64,000 nt of DNA from Flavobacterium plurextorum. GTDB taxonomy: Bacteria; Bacteroidota; Bacteroidia; Flavobacteriales; Flavobacteriaceae. The notes beneath the pieces are model-generated. The model saw only the letters and a list, made by a program, of their open reading frames with translations. It was not told the DNA's origin and made no database searches. Positions 17,217 to 25,827 of the stretch are shown here, piece after piece. The stretch covers positions 1 to 64,000 of the forward strand of contig NZ_MUHD01000017.1 of assembly GCF_002217395.1 (NCBI RefSeq). Direction: 5' to 3'. Both the position numbers and the translations under genes were made by a program. Numbering within the stretch: position 1 is the stretch's first letter; each line of letters starts with the position of its first letter.

Positions 17217-17276
17217 TTATTACTGAAAAGAGAAAATAAAATACTAAAGTAAGATATGTTTTGTTTTGTAGCATTA

Positions 17277-17311
17277 TTTTGTAGGAAATGACTTTTATTT
17301 TGTTATATTTG
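17277..17311 (+). promoter_or_regulatory. Promoter of the susCD leader
   Basis: TTTTG (17277-17281), a 22-base spacer and TATATTTG (17304-17311), an exact -7 match. Transcription should begin near 17316-17318, almost 480 bases before the SusC start codon. Confidence 0.6.
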
Positions 17312-17373
17312 CTTCAGAATTAAAAAAACAAATCTTGTTTGGCAGTGTAAGATCCCCTTTCTTACAAATTATA

Positions 17374-17439
17374 ATGTTTTGTGCTCGAAGCAAAACAGCC
17401 ATTTCTATAAAAAATCCACCTTTTTGTTGTCAAATGTAA
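17374..17439 (+). CDS. Possible Cys-rich leader peptide
   Basis: ATG-started frame of 21 codons, beginning MFCARSKTAI and ending PPFCCQM. Its distance from the predicted transcription start (about 57 bases) and its position before a terminator are those of a leader peptide. The adjacent Cys-Cys pair just before the stop is the kind of feature that lets a leader sense an amino acid supply. No homology evidence is available to me, and a frame this short can arise by chance. Confidence 0.35.
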   Translation: MFCARSKTAISIKNPPFCCQM

Positions 17440-17518
17440 GATGAAAATATCTTCCTTATATTCATTTTAGTCTATATTGAATTAGTAATCCTTTTAGCAT
17501 AAAATGGTAAGGAGTTAA

Positions 17519-17549
17519 GGCCGTCTAATTTTTTAGACGGTTTTTTTTA
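17519..17549 (+). terminator. Intrinsic terminator within the susCD leader
   Basis: Perfect 8-base stem CCGTCTAA (17521-17528) with TTAGACGG (17533-17540), TTTT loop and a run of eight T. No annotated gene ends upstream of it, which is what makes it notable. Confidence 0.85.
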
Positions 17550-17796
17550 TTCGACGTATTGGTTTCTATTTTGTCGAGTACACTTTTAAAAAATATGTTA
17601 TTTCCTTAGTTGACTACATTTCTTCCTTTTTCCTAGCTATTTTGTAATTATTTGTAGGTTATTACTGGTGTTTTTGGTTTAAATATTTTTTATTGTAGTA
17701 AAATTATTATTTTGATGAATGTTAAATGATGTAAAAAACTTGTTAAAATTATTTTAATTTAATAAGTTCGGCCAAATAATTCTAAACAAAAAAACA

Positions 17797-20700
17797 ATGA
17801 AACAAAAATTAAAAGGATTAATGGTCTTCATTTTTGTTCTTAGTATGCAATTAATCTTTGCACAAGAGAAAAAAATCACAGGAACAGTTTCTGATAATGC
17901 AGGAGTACCTTTGCCGGGAGTTAGTGTATTAGTGAAAGGAACCAAGTCAGGAACTCAAACAGATTTTGACGGAAAGTATGCAATTAAAGCCAACACAAAT
18001 CAGGTTTTAATCTTTAGTTATGTCGGAATGAAAACACAAGAAGTAGTTGTGAATTCCTCTTTGATTAATATAAAATTAGTCGACAATGCTACAGAACTTG
18101 AAGGTGTAGTGGTAACCACTGCAATGGGAGTTAAAAGAGAAAAAAAATCTTTAGGATATGCAACACAGCAAATTTCAGGGAAAGATTTAGATGGTGGAGC
18201 AGGCAATGCAAATGTGGCTAATCTTTTAGCAGGAAAAGCGGCTGGTGTTGAAGTTTCAAGAAATACAAATTTTGGAGGATCAACAAACGTGGTGATTCGT
18301 GGTAACAAATCTCTAACAGGAAATAATCAGGCACTTTGGGTTATTGATGGTGTACCTGTAGATAATTCAAACTCTAATTCGACAACTCAGACAACGGGAC
18401 GTGGGGGATATGATTATGGAAATAGCGTTTCTGATATTAATCAGGAAGATATCGAAAGTATTAATATTCTTAAAGGAGCTGCTGCTACTGCTTTATATGG
18501 ATCTAGGGCAGCTAATGGAGTTGTTATGGTAACAACAAAAAAAGGAAAGATAGCAGACCAAAAAGTTGGATTTACTTTTTCAAGCAGCTTTACAGTAGGG
18601 ACAGTTGATAAATCGACGTTTCCTAAATACCAAACTAAATATGGAGCAGGATATGGAATTGGAAGTTCATTTCTTGATCCAGAAAGTTTAATTCCTACTG
18701 TAGATACTTCTAACGATGCCTCTTACGGAGATGCTTTTACTGGACAACCTGTTTATCAATGGGACGCTTTTACTCCGTACTCAAAAAATTATGGACAAGC
18801 GACTCCTTGGAGTGCTGCTAAAAATGGACCGATTACTTTTTTTAAAACGGCTCAAACAAATGTAAATAGTTTATCTCTTGAAAAAGCGACTGAAAGATCA
18901 AGTCTTTCATTGTCTTATGTAAATACACTTCAATCAGGGATTTTACCAAACAGTGAATTAAAAAAGAATCAGTTAAGCGCTAGATTTAGTCAAAAAATTA
19001 CCGACAAATTAACTGCAAATGCATATGCTGCTGTGACGCTGCAAAGTACTGTTGGTAGAAACTCTACAGGTTACAATGATAATATTTTAGGAAATTTTAG
19101 ACAATGGTGGCAAACCAATACTGACCTAAAAGAGTTAGAAAATGTTTATAAAGCTTCTGGAGGACAAAATGTTACTTGGAATTGGTCTGATCCCACTTCG
19201 GCAGAAGGATTAGTACCTGCTTATTGGGATAATCCTTATTTTACTCGTTATCAAAATTATTCTTCAGATAACAGAACACGTTTGTTTAGTTATGCATCTC
19301 TAGATTATAAAATTACAGATTGGTTAAGTGCTTTAGGTCGTGTATCTCTAGATACTTATAAAGAACTTCAAGAAGAAAGAAGAGCTGTTGGTTCTATTGC
19401 TTCAGGTTTTGGTTTATCTCCTGTCAATGAAACTTCAGGTTATCAAAGATATGACAATAATTTTCAGGAAATCAATTATGATTTTATGTTAAACTTCAAT
19501 AAGAAATTTGCAGAGAATTTTAGCTTGACCGGAATATTAGGGGCGAATGTAAGAAGAGACGATAAAGAGAGTGTACTTTCATCTACAATTGGAGGTTTAG
19601 TAACACCTGGGATATATGCATTATCAAATTCAAGGTATGCATTACCCTTTCCTACCGAAGCAAAATATACAAAACAAGTAAACGGCATTTATGCGCAAGC
19701 ATCTTTGGGCTTTAAAGACACTTATTTTATAGATGCCTCTGTTAGACGTGATGAGTCTTCGACACTTCCAAAAGGAAATAATTCTTATATATATCCAGCA
19801 GTTTCAGGATCTGTTTTATTCTCCAATTTAATGAAAGCAGAATGGATGAATTTAGGGAAGTTTAGAATGAATTATGCAGAAGTAGGTAATGATGCAGATG
19901 CATTGCAGTTGGCAAATACCTATACAAGAAGTTCTAATTTTAATAATGAACCAATGTATACTTTACCTAATCTTAATAGAAATCCTAATCTAAAACCTGA
20001 AAGGACAAAATCTTTCGAAGTTGGTTTAGAAACAAGTATGTTTAATAGACGTTTAGGATTAGATGTTACTTATTATAAAACAAATTCTGTAGATCAAATT
20101 GTATCTGCAGCAGTATCTTCTGGATCAGGATTTACTAATGCTTGGGTAAATGGTGGTAATATAGAGAATAAAGGTTTGGAGATTCAAATTATAGGAACTC
20201 CCATAAAAACAAAGGATTTTAGTTGGGATGTTATTGTGAACTGGTCTAATAATAGAAGTAAAGTTGTTTCCTTACCAGGCGGTATAGAAAACTTACAACT
20301 AGCTGCTTTTCAGGGAGGAGTTACGACTAATGCAACTCTTAATGAGGCTTATGGAAGTATAAAGGGTACTGATTATGTTTATACAAATGGCCAGCCTACA
20401 ATAGATCAAAAGACTGGTAAGTATATGGTCACAAATACATCTGATAATACAATAGGAAATATTACACCTGATTGGATAGGCGGTATTCGAAATAAATTTA
20501 CGTATAAGAATGTTTCTTTAGGCTTCTTAATAGATACTCAAAAAGGAGGTGATATTTTTTCTCTAGATATGTACTACGGACTAGCTACTGGTTTATATAA
20601 AGAAACTGCCGTGGGTAATATTCGTGAAACAGGTATTTTAAATGCTGGAGTTGCTCCTGATGGAACTCCAAATACAGTAATGTCACAAAATCCTGGAGTT

Positions 20701-21000
20701 TATTCTAATAACTATGGTTATTTAGCAGAACCGGCTAAAGCATTTGTTTACGATGCTTCATATGTAAAATTGAGAGAAGTCTCTATCTCATACAATTTCC
20801 CTAAAAGTATGTTCCAAGGAACATTTGTTAACTCCGCTACATTTAGTTTGTTAGGATCCAATTTATGGATTATAAGCAAAAACCTGCCTTATGCAGATCC
20901 TGAAAGTGGATTGTCTTCTGGGAATAATTCGAGAGGTTATTCTGTTGGATCATTGCCTACAACAAGAGACATTGGATTTAACTTAACATTTAAATTTTAA
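17797..21000 (+). CDS. SusC/RagA family TonB-linked outer membrane protein
   Basis: A 1067-residue outer membrane transporter. Signal peptide to about residue 22 (FVLSMQLIFAQ), then a carboxypeptidase-regulatory-like domain (ITGTVSDNAGVPLPGVSVLV, about 26-45 onward), the plug domain (about 115-245, with LLAGKAAGVEVSR, VIRGNKSLTGNNQALWVIDGVP in parts, and SINILKGAAATALYGSRAANGV in parts) and a large beta barrel ending NLTFKF, a typical aromatic C-terminus. SusC proteins import glycans or other oligomers with a SusD lid. The susD gene follows after 9 bases. No glycosidase, peptidase or regulator gene is adjacent, so the substrate cannot be read from context. Confidence 0.95.
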   Translation: MKQKLKGLMVFIFVLSMQLIFAQEKKITGTVSDNAGVPLPGVSVLVKGTKSGTQTDFDGKYAIKANTNQVLIFSYVGMKTQEVVVNSSLINIKLVDNATELEGVVVTTAMGVKREKKSLGYATQQISGKDLDGGAGNANVANLLAGKAAGVEVSRNTNFGGSTNVVIRGNKSLTGNNQALWVIDGVPVDNSNSNSTTQTTGRGGYDYGNSVSDINQEDIESINILKGAAATALYGSRAANGVVMVTTKKGKIADQKVGFTFSSSFTVGTVDKSTFPKYQTKYGAGYGIGSSFLDPESLIPTVDTSNDASYGDAFTGQPVYQWDAFTPYSKNYGQATPWSAAKNGPITFFKTAQTNVNSLSLEKATERSSLSLSYVNTLQSGILPNSELKKNQLSARFSQKITDKLTANAYAAVTLQSTVGRNSTGYNDNILGNFRQWWQTNTDLKELENVYKASGGQNVTWNWSDPTSAEGLVPAYWDNPYFTRYQNYSSDNRTRLFSYASLDYKITDWLSALGRVSLDTYKELQEERRAVGSIASGFGLSPVNETSGYQRYDNNFQEINYDFMLNFNKKFAENFSLTGILGANVRRDDKESVLSSTIGGLVTPGIYALSNSRYALPFPTEAKYTKQVNGIYAQASLGFKDTYFIDASVRRDESSTLPKGNNSYIYPAVSGSVLFSNLMKAEWMNLGKFRMNYAEVGNDADALQLANTYTRSSNFNNEPMYTLPNLNRNPNLKPERTKSFEVGLETSMFNRRLGLDVTYYKTNSVDQIVSAAVSSGSGFTNAWVNGGNIENKGLEIQIIGTPIKTKDFSWDVIVNWSNNRSKVVSLPGGIENLQLAAFQGGVTTNATLNEAYGSIKGTDYVYTNGQPTIDQKTGKYMVTNTSDNTIGNITPDWIGGIRNKFTYKNVSLGFLIDTQKGGDIFSLDMYYGLATGLYKETAVGNIRETGILNAGVAPDGTPNTVMSQNPGVYSNNYGYLAEPAKAFVYDASYVKLREVSISYNFPKSMFQGTFVNSATFSLLGSNLWIISKNLPYADPESGLSSGNNSRGYSVGSLPTTRDIGFNLTFKF

Positions 21001-21009
21001 TACAATATC

Positions 21010-22512
21010 ATGAAAAAAATAATTTATTTTTTAAGTGTTTTAGCACTTACAAGTTCTTGCAGTGATTTGACAGATCTAAATACAGATAAAAAAAATCCTT
21101 CTGAAGTTCCAGCTGCTTCACTTTTTACAAGTGCTCAAAAAGGTATTGCGGAACAAGTTGTAAATACCAGTGTAAATAAAAACATCTTCAGATTAGTGAA
21201 TCAGCAGTGGACTGAGACTACTTATATTGATGAATCGGTTTATCAATGGACAACCAGAAATATATCAGGGAATCATTGGAATGCTTATTTTTCAGGGACA
21301 ACGACAAATGATGGATCTCTAAGTGATTTAGTCATGGCAAAATTGGCAGTAGAAAATGAAGTTATCTTGGCCTCTGATCCTAATTTTGCGGCTAAGACAG
21401 CAATAAAAAAGAATAAACTTGCTTTAATTGATATTTTAACTGTTTACTCTTATCAAATTTTGGTGGATACTTTTGGAGATATCCCTTACTCAGATGCGTT
21501 AAAAGGATCAGGTAACTATCTTCCAAAATATGACAAAGCTGTTGATATCTATAAAGATTTGATTGTACGTCTTGATAATGACATTGCAAACATTGAGACA
21601 GGATATGCGGCATTTGGAAGCGCAGATGTTATTTACAGAGATAATTTAACTTCTTGGATAAAATTTGCAAATAGCATTAAATTAAAATTAGGTATAAATC
21701 TTAAAGCTTCAGGTTTAGAAGACGCTATCGCAGATGCTGCTATTGTATCAGCTTCAGAAAATGTATTTACATCTAATGGTGATAATGCAAAAATAGGGTA
21801 TGAGAAAAATGTACCTAATACTAATCCTCTTTTTGTAGATTTAGTTTTTGGAGGAAGACATGATTTTGTACCTGCAAAGCCATTTGTTGATGCATTAGTA
21901 GCTAAGAACGATCCTAGAACAAAAGTTTATTTTGCTCAAAATTTACAAGATGAAAATGGAAATCCGTTACCTTATAAAGGAGGAGTCATTGGAGTTAAAA
22001 ATAGTTTTGGAAAATTTACACACATAAATGATCTAATCCAAGCACCAGATTTCAAAGGAACTTATTTAGACTATGCAGAAGTTGAATTTCTATTAGCAGA
22101 AGCGGTAGAAAGAGGTATTGCGGTTAGCGGTAGTGCTGAGTCCCATTACAATAATGCAATTAAAGCTTCAATGCAAGATTGGGGAATACCAACAGATGCT
22201 GCTGATAGTTATTTAGCTCAGCCAACAGTAGCGTATAGTACTGCTGCAGCTACTTGGCAGCAAAAAATAGGAGAGCAGGCATGGTATGCCATGTATAACA
22301 GAGGTTTTGAAGGTTGGACATTTACAAGAAGATTGAATTTTCCTGCTTTGACGCCGCCGCCAAATGCTGATGCGGCTTCAGATGGGCAAATTCCTTCAAG
22401 AATGGCTTATCCAATTAGAGAACAAACTTTAAATGCTACAAATTATAATGCTGCGGCCGCAGCAATTGGAGGAGATAAATTATCTACAAAATTATTTTGG
22501 GATAAAAATTAA
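21010..22512 (+). CDS. SusD/RagB family nutrient-binding lipoprotein
   Basis: A 500-residue surface lipoprotein (lipobox ALTSSC, Cys 17) partnering the SusC-type transporter upstream. The sequence DLTDLNTDKKNPSEVPAASLFTSAQKG (in parts, about 19-46) and helices of a TPR-like fold, with NKLALIDILTVYSYQILVDTFGDIPYSDAL (in parts, about 135-165), place it in the SusD-like_2 group rather than classical SusD. The C-terminus contains the usual WYAMYNRGFEGWTFTRRLNFPALTPPP region (about 427-450, in parts). It acts as the lid that captures substrate on the cell surface. It ends the two-gene operon before a bidirectional terminator. Confidence 0.93.
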   Translation: MKKIIYFLSVLALTSSCSDLTDLNTDKKNPSEVPAASLFTSAQKGIAEQVVNTSVNKNIFRLVNQQWTETTYIDESVYQWTTRNISGNHWNAYFSGTTTNDGSLSDLVMAKLAVENEVILASDPNFAAKTAIKKNKLALIDILTVYSYQILVDTFGDIPYSDALKGSGNYLPKYDKAVDIYKDLIVRLDNDIANIETGYAAFGSADVIYRDNLTSWIKFANSIKLKLGINLKASGLEDAIADAAIVSASENVFTSNGDNAKIGYEKNVPNTNPLFVDLVFGGRHDFVPAKPFVDALVAKNDPRTKVYFAQNLQDENGNPLPYKGGVIGVKNSFGKFTHINDLIQAPDFKGTYLDYAEVEFLLAEAVERGIAVSGSAESHYNNAIKASMQDWGIPTDAADSYLAQPTVAYSTAAATWQQKIGEQAWYAMYNRGFEGWTFTRRLNFPALTPPPNADAASDGQIPSRMAYPIREQTLNATNYNAAAAAIGGDKLSTKLFWDKN

Positions 22513-22627
22513 ACAGTTTTAATCCTTCAAAGTAAATAAGTATTACTTGATTTTAACTATTTAAGATAGGTTGCTTTTGATAAAAAGGAAATTAAGAGTT
22601 AAATTTCAAATCGTATTTTGTTTAAAG

Positions 22628-22665
22628 TAAAAAGCCGATAGTTTTTATAACTACCGGCTTTTTTA
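22628..22665. terminator. Bidirectional terminator after susD
   Basis: Stem AAAAAGCCGATAGTT with AACTACCGGCTTTTT (one mismatch), A and T tracts on either side; serves susD and the convergent DUF6607 gene. Confidence 0.85.
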
Positions 22666-22684
22666 CAACTAACACAAACATTTT

Positions 22685-23590
22685 TTATTTTACGAACTTG
22701 TTGATGATTGCATCACTCTCAGCTTTTGTTGCGTTTGGTTTTAAGTCAAACAAAAGTGAGTAAAGTGCTTTTCTATCAACTTTAGCTTCTAAGTTTAAAT
22801 CTTGATGTCTGTCGAATAAAGTTTGCCATTTATCACGAACATTTTTCCAAAGTGCATTGTTTGCAACCCACCATTTTTGACCAGCGATACATTTAATATC
22901 TGGTACTTTTGTATAAACATCAAATCCTTTTTCCTGAGCTAACAAAACATCTTTTCCGCTGTCATCTCTAATTAATTTGTCATTATCTTGCTCATGATTC
23001 CAGCCAGTTGCAGTGATTTCATGAATGTTTCTTCTTTTTAAAACATTGTAATCATTACGGTGAGTTTGCTCTCTTCTTGGTAATGGCGCATCAGCAACGT
23101 TTGCCCAATAATCTTTTCCGTCAACATGTACCCAAGTTGAAGATCCTTCATATCTTGGACTATCATCTACTTGATATACTTTTTGAGTCCATTGTCCTTT
23201 TACGGCTTTTTTATCCAGTTTTTTGTACTTCCAAGAAGTTCCTTTGTCAAATGAATATAAGTCTGTGTTTTCGTAAAGCCAATCTTGTCTCCAGTGTTTA
23301 ATAATCATATCATCACTTACAATTAATAAGTGCTGCATCACAATTTTGTTAGGAGTGTCTTCTAACAATTCTACCCATTCTAAAGCGGATTCATGCTTAG
23401 TTTGTGATGGTTTGTATGTTGCTGAATCTTTAGCATATTGAAAAGTTTCTGCAAAATTAAATTTCACTTCATAACAACCGCACATCGATTTGATCGATTT
23501 AATGTCTTGCTGTTTTTTTGCGTCCTGACTGAAACCAAGGCTGCATGTCAAAGCCATAATGGCTGAAAAGTAGAGGCTTTTTGAAATCAT
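22685..23590 (-). CDS. DUF6607 family secreted protein
   Basis: A 301-residue exported protein (signal peptide MISKSLYFSAIMALTCSLGFSQ). The mature N-terminus has MCGCYEVKFNFAETF (about 36-50), and Trp-rich segments (WVELLEDTPNKIVMQHLLIV, IIKHWRQDWLYE, in parts) mark it as the DUF6607 family, which I know only as an uncharacterised Bacteroidota family. It is divergent from the TonB receptor/HmuY operon with back-to-back -7 elements 40 bases apart, which suggests co-regulation and a function in the same uptake pathway. CGC near residue 37-39 could bind a metal or heme; this is speculation. Confidence 0.8.
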   Translation of the reverse strand: MISKSLYFSAIMALTCSLGFSQDAKKQQDIKSIKSMCGCYEVKFNFAETFQYAKDSATYKPSQTKHESALEWVELLEDTPNKIVMQHLLIVSDDMIIKHWRQDWLYENTDLYSFDKGTSWKYKKLDKKAVKGQWTQKVYQVDDSPRYEGSSTWVHVDGKDYWANVADAPLPRREQTHRNDYNVLKRRNIHEITATGWNHEQDNDKLIRDDSGKDVLLAQEKGFDVYTKVPDIKCIAGQKWWVANNALWKNVRDKWQTLFDRHQDLNLEAKVDRKALYSLLFDLKPNATKAESDAIINKFVK

Positions 23591-23619
23591 AACTTATTGT
23601 TTTGTTTTTTAAATTTTTG

Positions 23620-23627
23620 CAAATATA
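23620..23627 (-). promoter_or_regulatory. -7 element of the DUF6607 gene
   Basis: TATATTTG on the minus strand, 30 bases upstream of the start codon, an exact consensus match. It faces away from the element at 23660-23667. Confidence 0.5.
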
Positions 23628-23659
23628 TAAATTTTATTTAGAACAATTAAAAATAGTTA

Positions 23660-23667
23660 TATATTTG
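23660..23667 (+). promoter_or_regulatory. -7 element of the TonB receptor/HmuY operon
   Basis: TATATTTG, exact consensus, 29 bases before the receptor ATG. The 32 bases between the two divergent elements hold TTTAGAACAATTAAA, an AT-rich imperfect palindrome that might bind an iron regulator such as Fur. Confidence 0.5.
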
Positions 23668-23695
23668 CACCGATTATTAAGATTGAATAAAAATA

Positions 23696-25810
23696 ATGAA
23701 ACTAAAATTTATCCTTTTTGCAGCATTGCCTTTTTGTCAAATTTCTTTTGCACAGCAAAAAGATACTATTGCTTCACGAGAAAAACTTTCTGAAGTGGTT
23801 GTTACCGGGCAGTTTGAACCACAATCAATTAAGAAATCGGTATTTAATGTACGTGTGATTTCAAATCAGGATATACAAAATTTAGCAGCAAATAATTTGG
23901 CTGATGTTTTAAATCAATATTTAAATATTACAGTAAGACCAAGTGGAACAAGCGGTCGATCTACAGTTTCTTTATTTGGACTAGACGCACAGTATTTTAA
24001 AATTTTGATAGATAATGTTCCGTTGGTTAATGAGGCAGGTTTAGGAAATAATATTGATTTATCACAAATCAATTTAAATGATGTTGATCATATTGAAATT
24101 GTTGAAGGTTCAATGGGAGTTACCTATGGGGCTAATGCTGTAAGTGGTGTTTTAAATATTATAACCAAAAAATCTTCGAAATATAAATGGGGAATTACAG
24201 CATCAGTTCAAGAAGAAACGGTTAGTGATGAATATTCTCTTTTTAAGGAAGGACGCCACGTACAGGCTTTAAAAGTATCTCATGCATTTAATAAAAATTG
24301 GTATTTTTCAATAGGCGCCAATCGAAATGATTTTCAAGGATATTTGAGCGATAAAAATGGAATTGATTATAGTGAAAATGATGGTACAAGAGGATATCGA
24401 TGGCTTCCAAAAGACCAGTTAAACGGTTCGGCAGTAATCGCATACCATAAAGATAATTTTCGATTTTTCTACAAATTCGAGTATTTGGATGAAAATGTAG
24501 ATTATTATAATAGTACAGTACAATCTGGATACAATTCTACTTTAGGTTCGTATCGTTATGCTGATGATAAACGATATTTAACAAATCGTTATTTTCATAA
24601 CTTAAATGCGACAGGTAAACTGTTTTCACAATTGAATTACAATGTTTCTCTTTCTCATCAAAAACAAGCGCGTGATGTAGAAGATTTTAGATATTACTTA
24701 TCTACTAAAACAGAAGCAAATAATGTTACGGTCAAAGATCAGTCGATGGAAGTACTTTATTCTACAGGAACGTTGAATAACTTTTTTTCAGACAAAAAAG
24801 TTGATCTGCAAATTGGATATGAGTTTGTCAATAATCGTGGTTATTCCCTTGTTCAAGAAGCAAATAATATTATGTCGCCCGTTCGAAAAACACTTGAAAA
24901 CTATGATTTTTTTGCTTCTTCAGAAATCATGGCAACGCAGCGATTTTCTATTAGACCAGGAATACGATTTTCTGCGCAATCTCAATTTGATAATCAATAT
25001 GCTTCATCTCTTGGTTTGAGATATTTGTTTGATAAAGGGATTGAACTTCGAGGCTCTTACGGAAGCTCATTTAGAACGCCGACTTTCGAAGAGTTATATT
25101 CAAAACAAATCTTTGACGGGCATTTTTTTACTGGAAACGAAAATCTTATTCCAGAAACAAGTATGTCTTATGAAGCTAGTCTTAAAAAAACAACTGTTTT
25201 TTCATCAGGAATTCAACTTTCAAACACCTTTGCAGGAAGCTATTTAGATGTTGATGATAGAATTGATATGGCTTTGGTAAGATTCAATCCTGATACAGGT
25301 AATCCAGAATACGAATACGTTAATATCAGTAAATACAGAATGTGGAATTTCTCGACAATGAACCAATTTAAAAAAGGCAATCTATCTTTTAATTTTGGTG
25401 CAGCGATTGTTGGAATTTCTCAAGAGATAAAAAATCAAGAATTTACATCAGACGATAAGTTTCTTTATTCCTTCAATCTAAATGCAAGTGCTTCATATAC
25501 AATTCCGAAATGGAAAACTATAATTTCTGGTTATTATAAATATAACGGTAGAACACAGCAATTTGTAGAAGGGTCATCATCTTATCTTTTATCTACAATT
25601 GACCCAAGCAATTGGCTTGATGCTTCAATTCGACAAAACTTCTTTAAAGATCAATTTGAAGTCACTATAGGAGCAAGAAATATTCTAGATGTAACCAATG
25701 TGATTCAATCTGGAACAAATCAAAATGCGGTGCATGCTTCACCAGGAGAAGTAATGCTTGCATACGGCCGTTCCTATTTTTTAAAATTAGCATATAACCT
25801 TAATCTTTAA
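23696..25810 (+). CDS. TonB-dependent receptor (HmuR-like)
   Basis: A 704-residue outer membrane receptor. Signal peptide to about residue 19 (LPFCQISFAQ), then the TonB box and plug (LSEVVVTGQFEPQSIKKSVFNVRVIS in parts, about 31-55; GLDAQYFKILIDNVPL and VEGSMGVTYGANAVSGVLNIIT in parts, about 93-160), then a 22-strand-type barrel ending RSYFLKLAYNLNL. There is no carboxypeptidase-regulatory domain. The downstream neighbour is a HmuY-family gene 17 bases away, which points to heme or a similar iron source, as in the HmuR/HmuY pair of Porphyromonas. The receptor-HmuY link is established for the family; the substrate here is inferred. Confidence 0.92.
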   Translation: MKLKFILFAALPFCQISFAQQKDTIASREKLSEVVVTGQFEPQSIKKSVFNVRVISNQDIQNLAANNLADVLNQYLNITVRPSGTSGRSTVSLFGLDAQYFKILIDNVPLVNEAGLGNNIDLSQINLNDVDHIEIVEGSMGVTYGANAVSGVLNIITKKSSKYKWGITASVQEETVSDEYSLFKEGRHVQALKVSHAFNKNWYFSIGANRNDFQGYLSDKNGIDYSENDGTRGYRWLPKDQLNGSAVIAYHKDNFRFFYKFEYLDENVDYYNSTVQSGYNSTLGSYRYADDKRYLTNRYFHNLNATGKLFSQLNYNVSLSHQKQARDVEDFRYYLSTKTEANNVTVKDQSMEVLYSTGTLNNFFSDKKVDLQIGYEFVNNRGYSLVQEANNIMSPVRKTLENYDFFASSEIMATQRFSIRPGIRFSAQSQFDNQYASSLGLRYLFDKGIELRGSYGSSFRTPTFEELYSKQIFDGHFFTGNENLIPETSMSYEASLKKTTVFSSGIQLSNTFAGSYLDVDDRIDMALVRFNPDTGNPEYEYVNISKYRMWNFSTMNQFKKGNLSFNFGAAIVGISQEIKNQEFTSDDKFLYSFNLNASASYTIPKWKTIISGYYKYNGRTQQFVEGSSSYLLSTIDPSNWLDASIRQNFFKDQFEVTIGARNILDVTNVIQSGTNQNAVHASPGEVMLAYGRSYFLKLAYNLNL

Positions 25811-25827
25811 TATAAATACAGAATACA

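Larger units (their letters stand above)
17318..17549 (+). ncRNA. Candidate structured leader RNA or attenuator upstream of susCD
   Basis: A stretch of about 230 bases bounded by a promoter and an intrinsic terminator. Hairpins: a 7-base stem (17346-17352 with 17360-17366), GTTTTG/CAAAAC (17377-17396 region), a bulged hairpin (17490-17507) and the terminator stem CCGTCTAA/TTAGACGG (17521-17540) with eight T. It contains a 21-codon open frame (17374-17439). Either this is a stand-alone small RNA, or a leader whose terminator controls read-through into susC. The bounds are inferred from sequence signals only, and no known RNA family is recognised. Confidence 0.45.
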
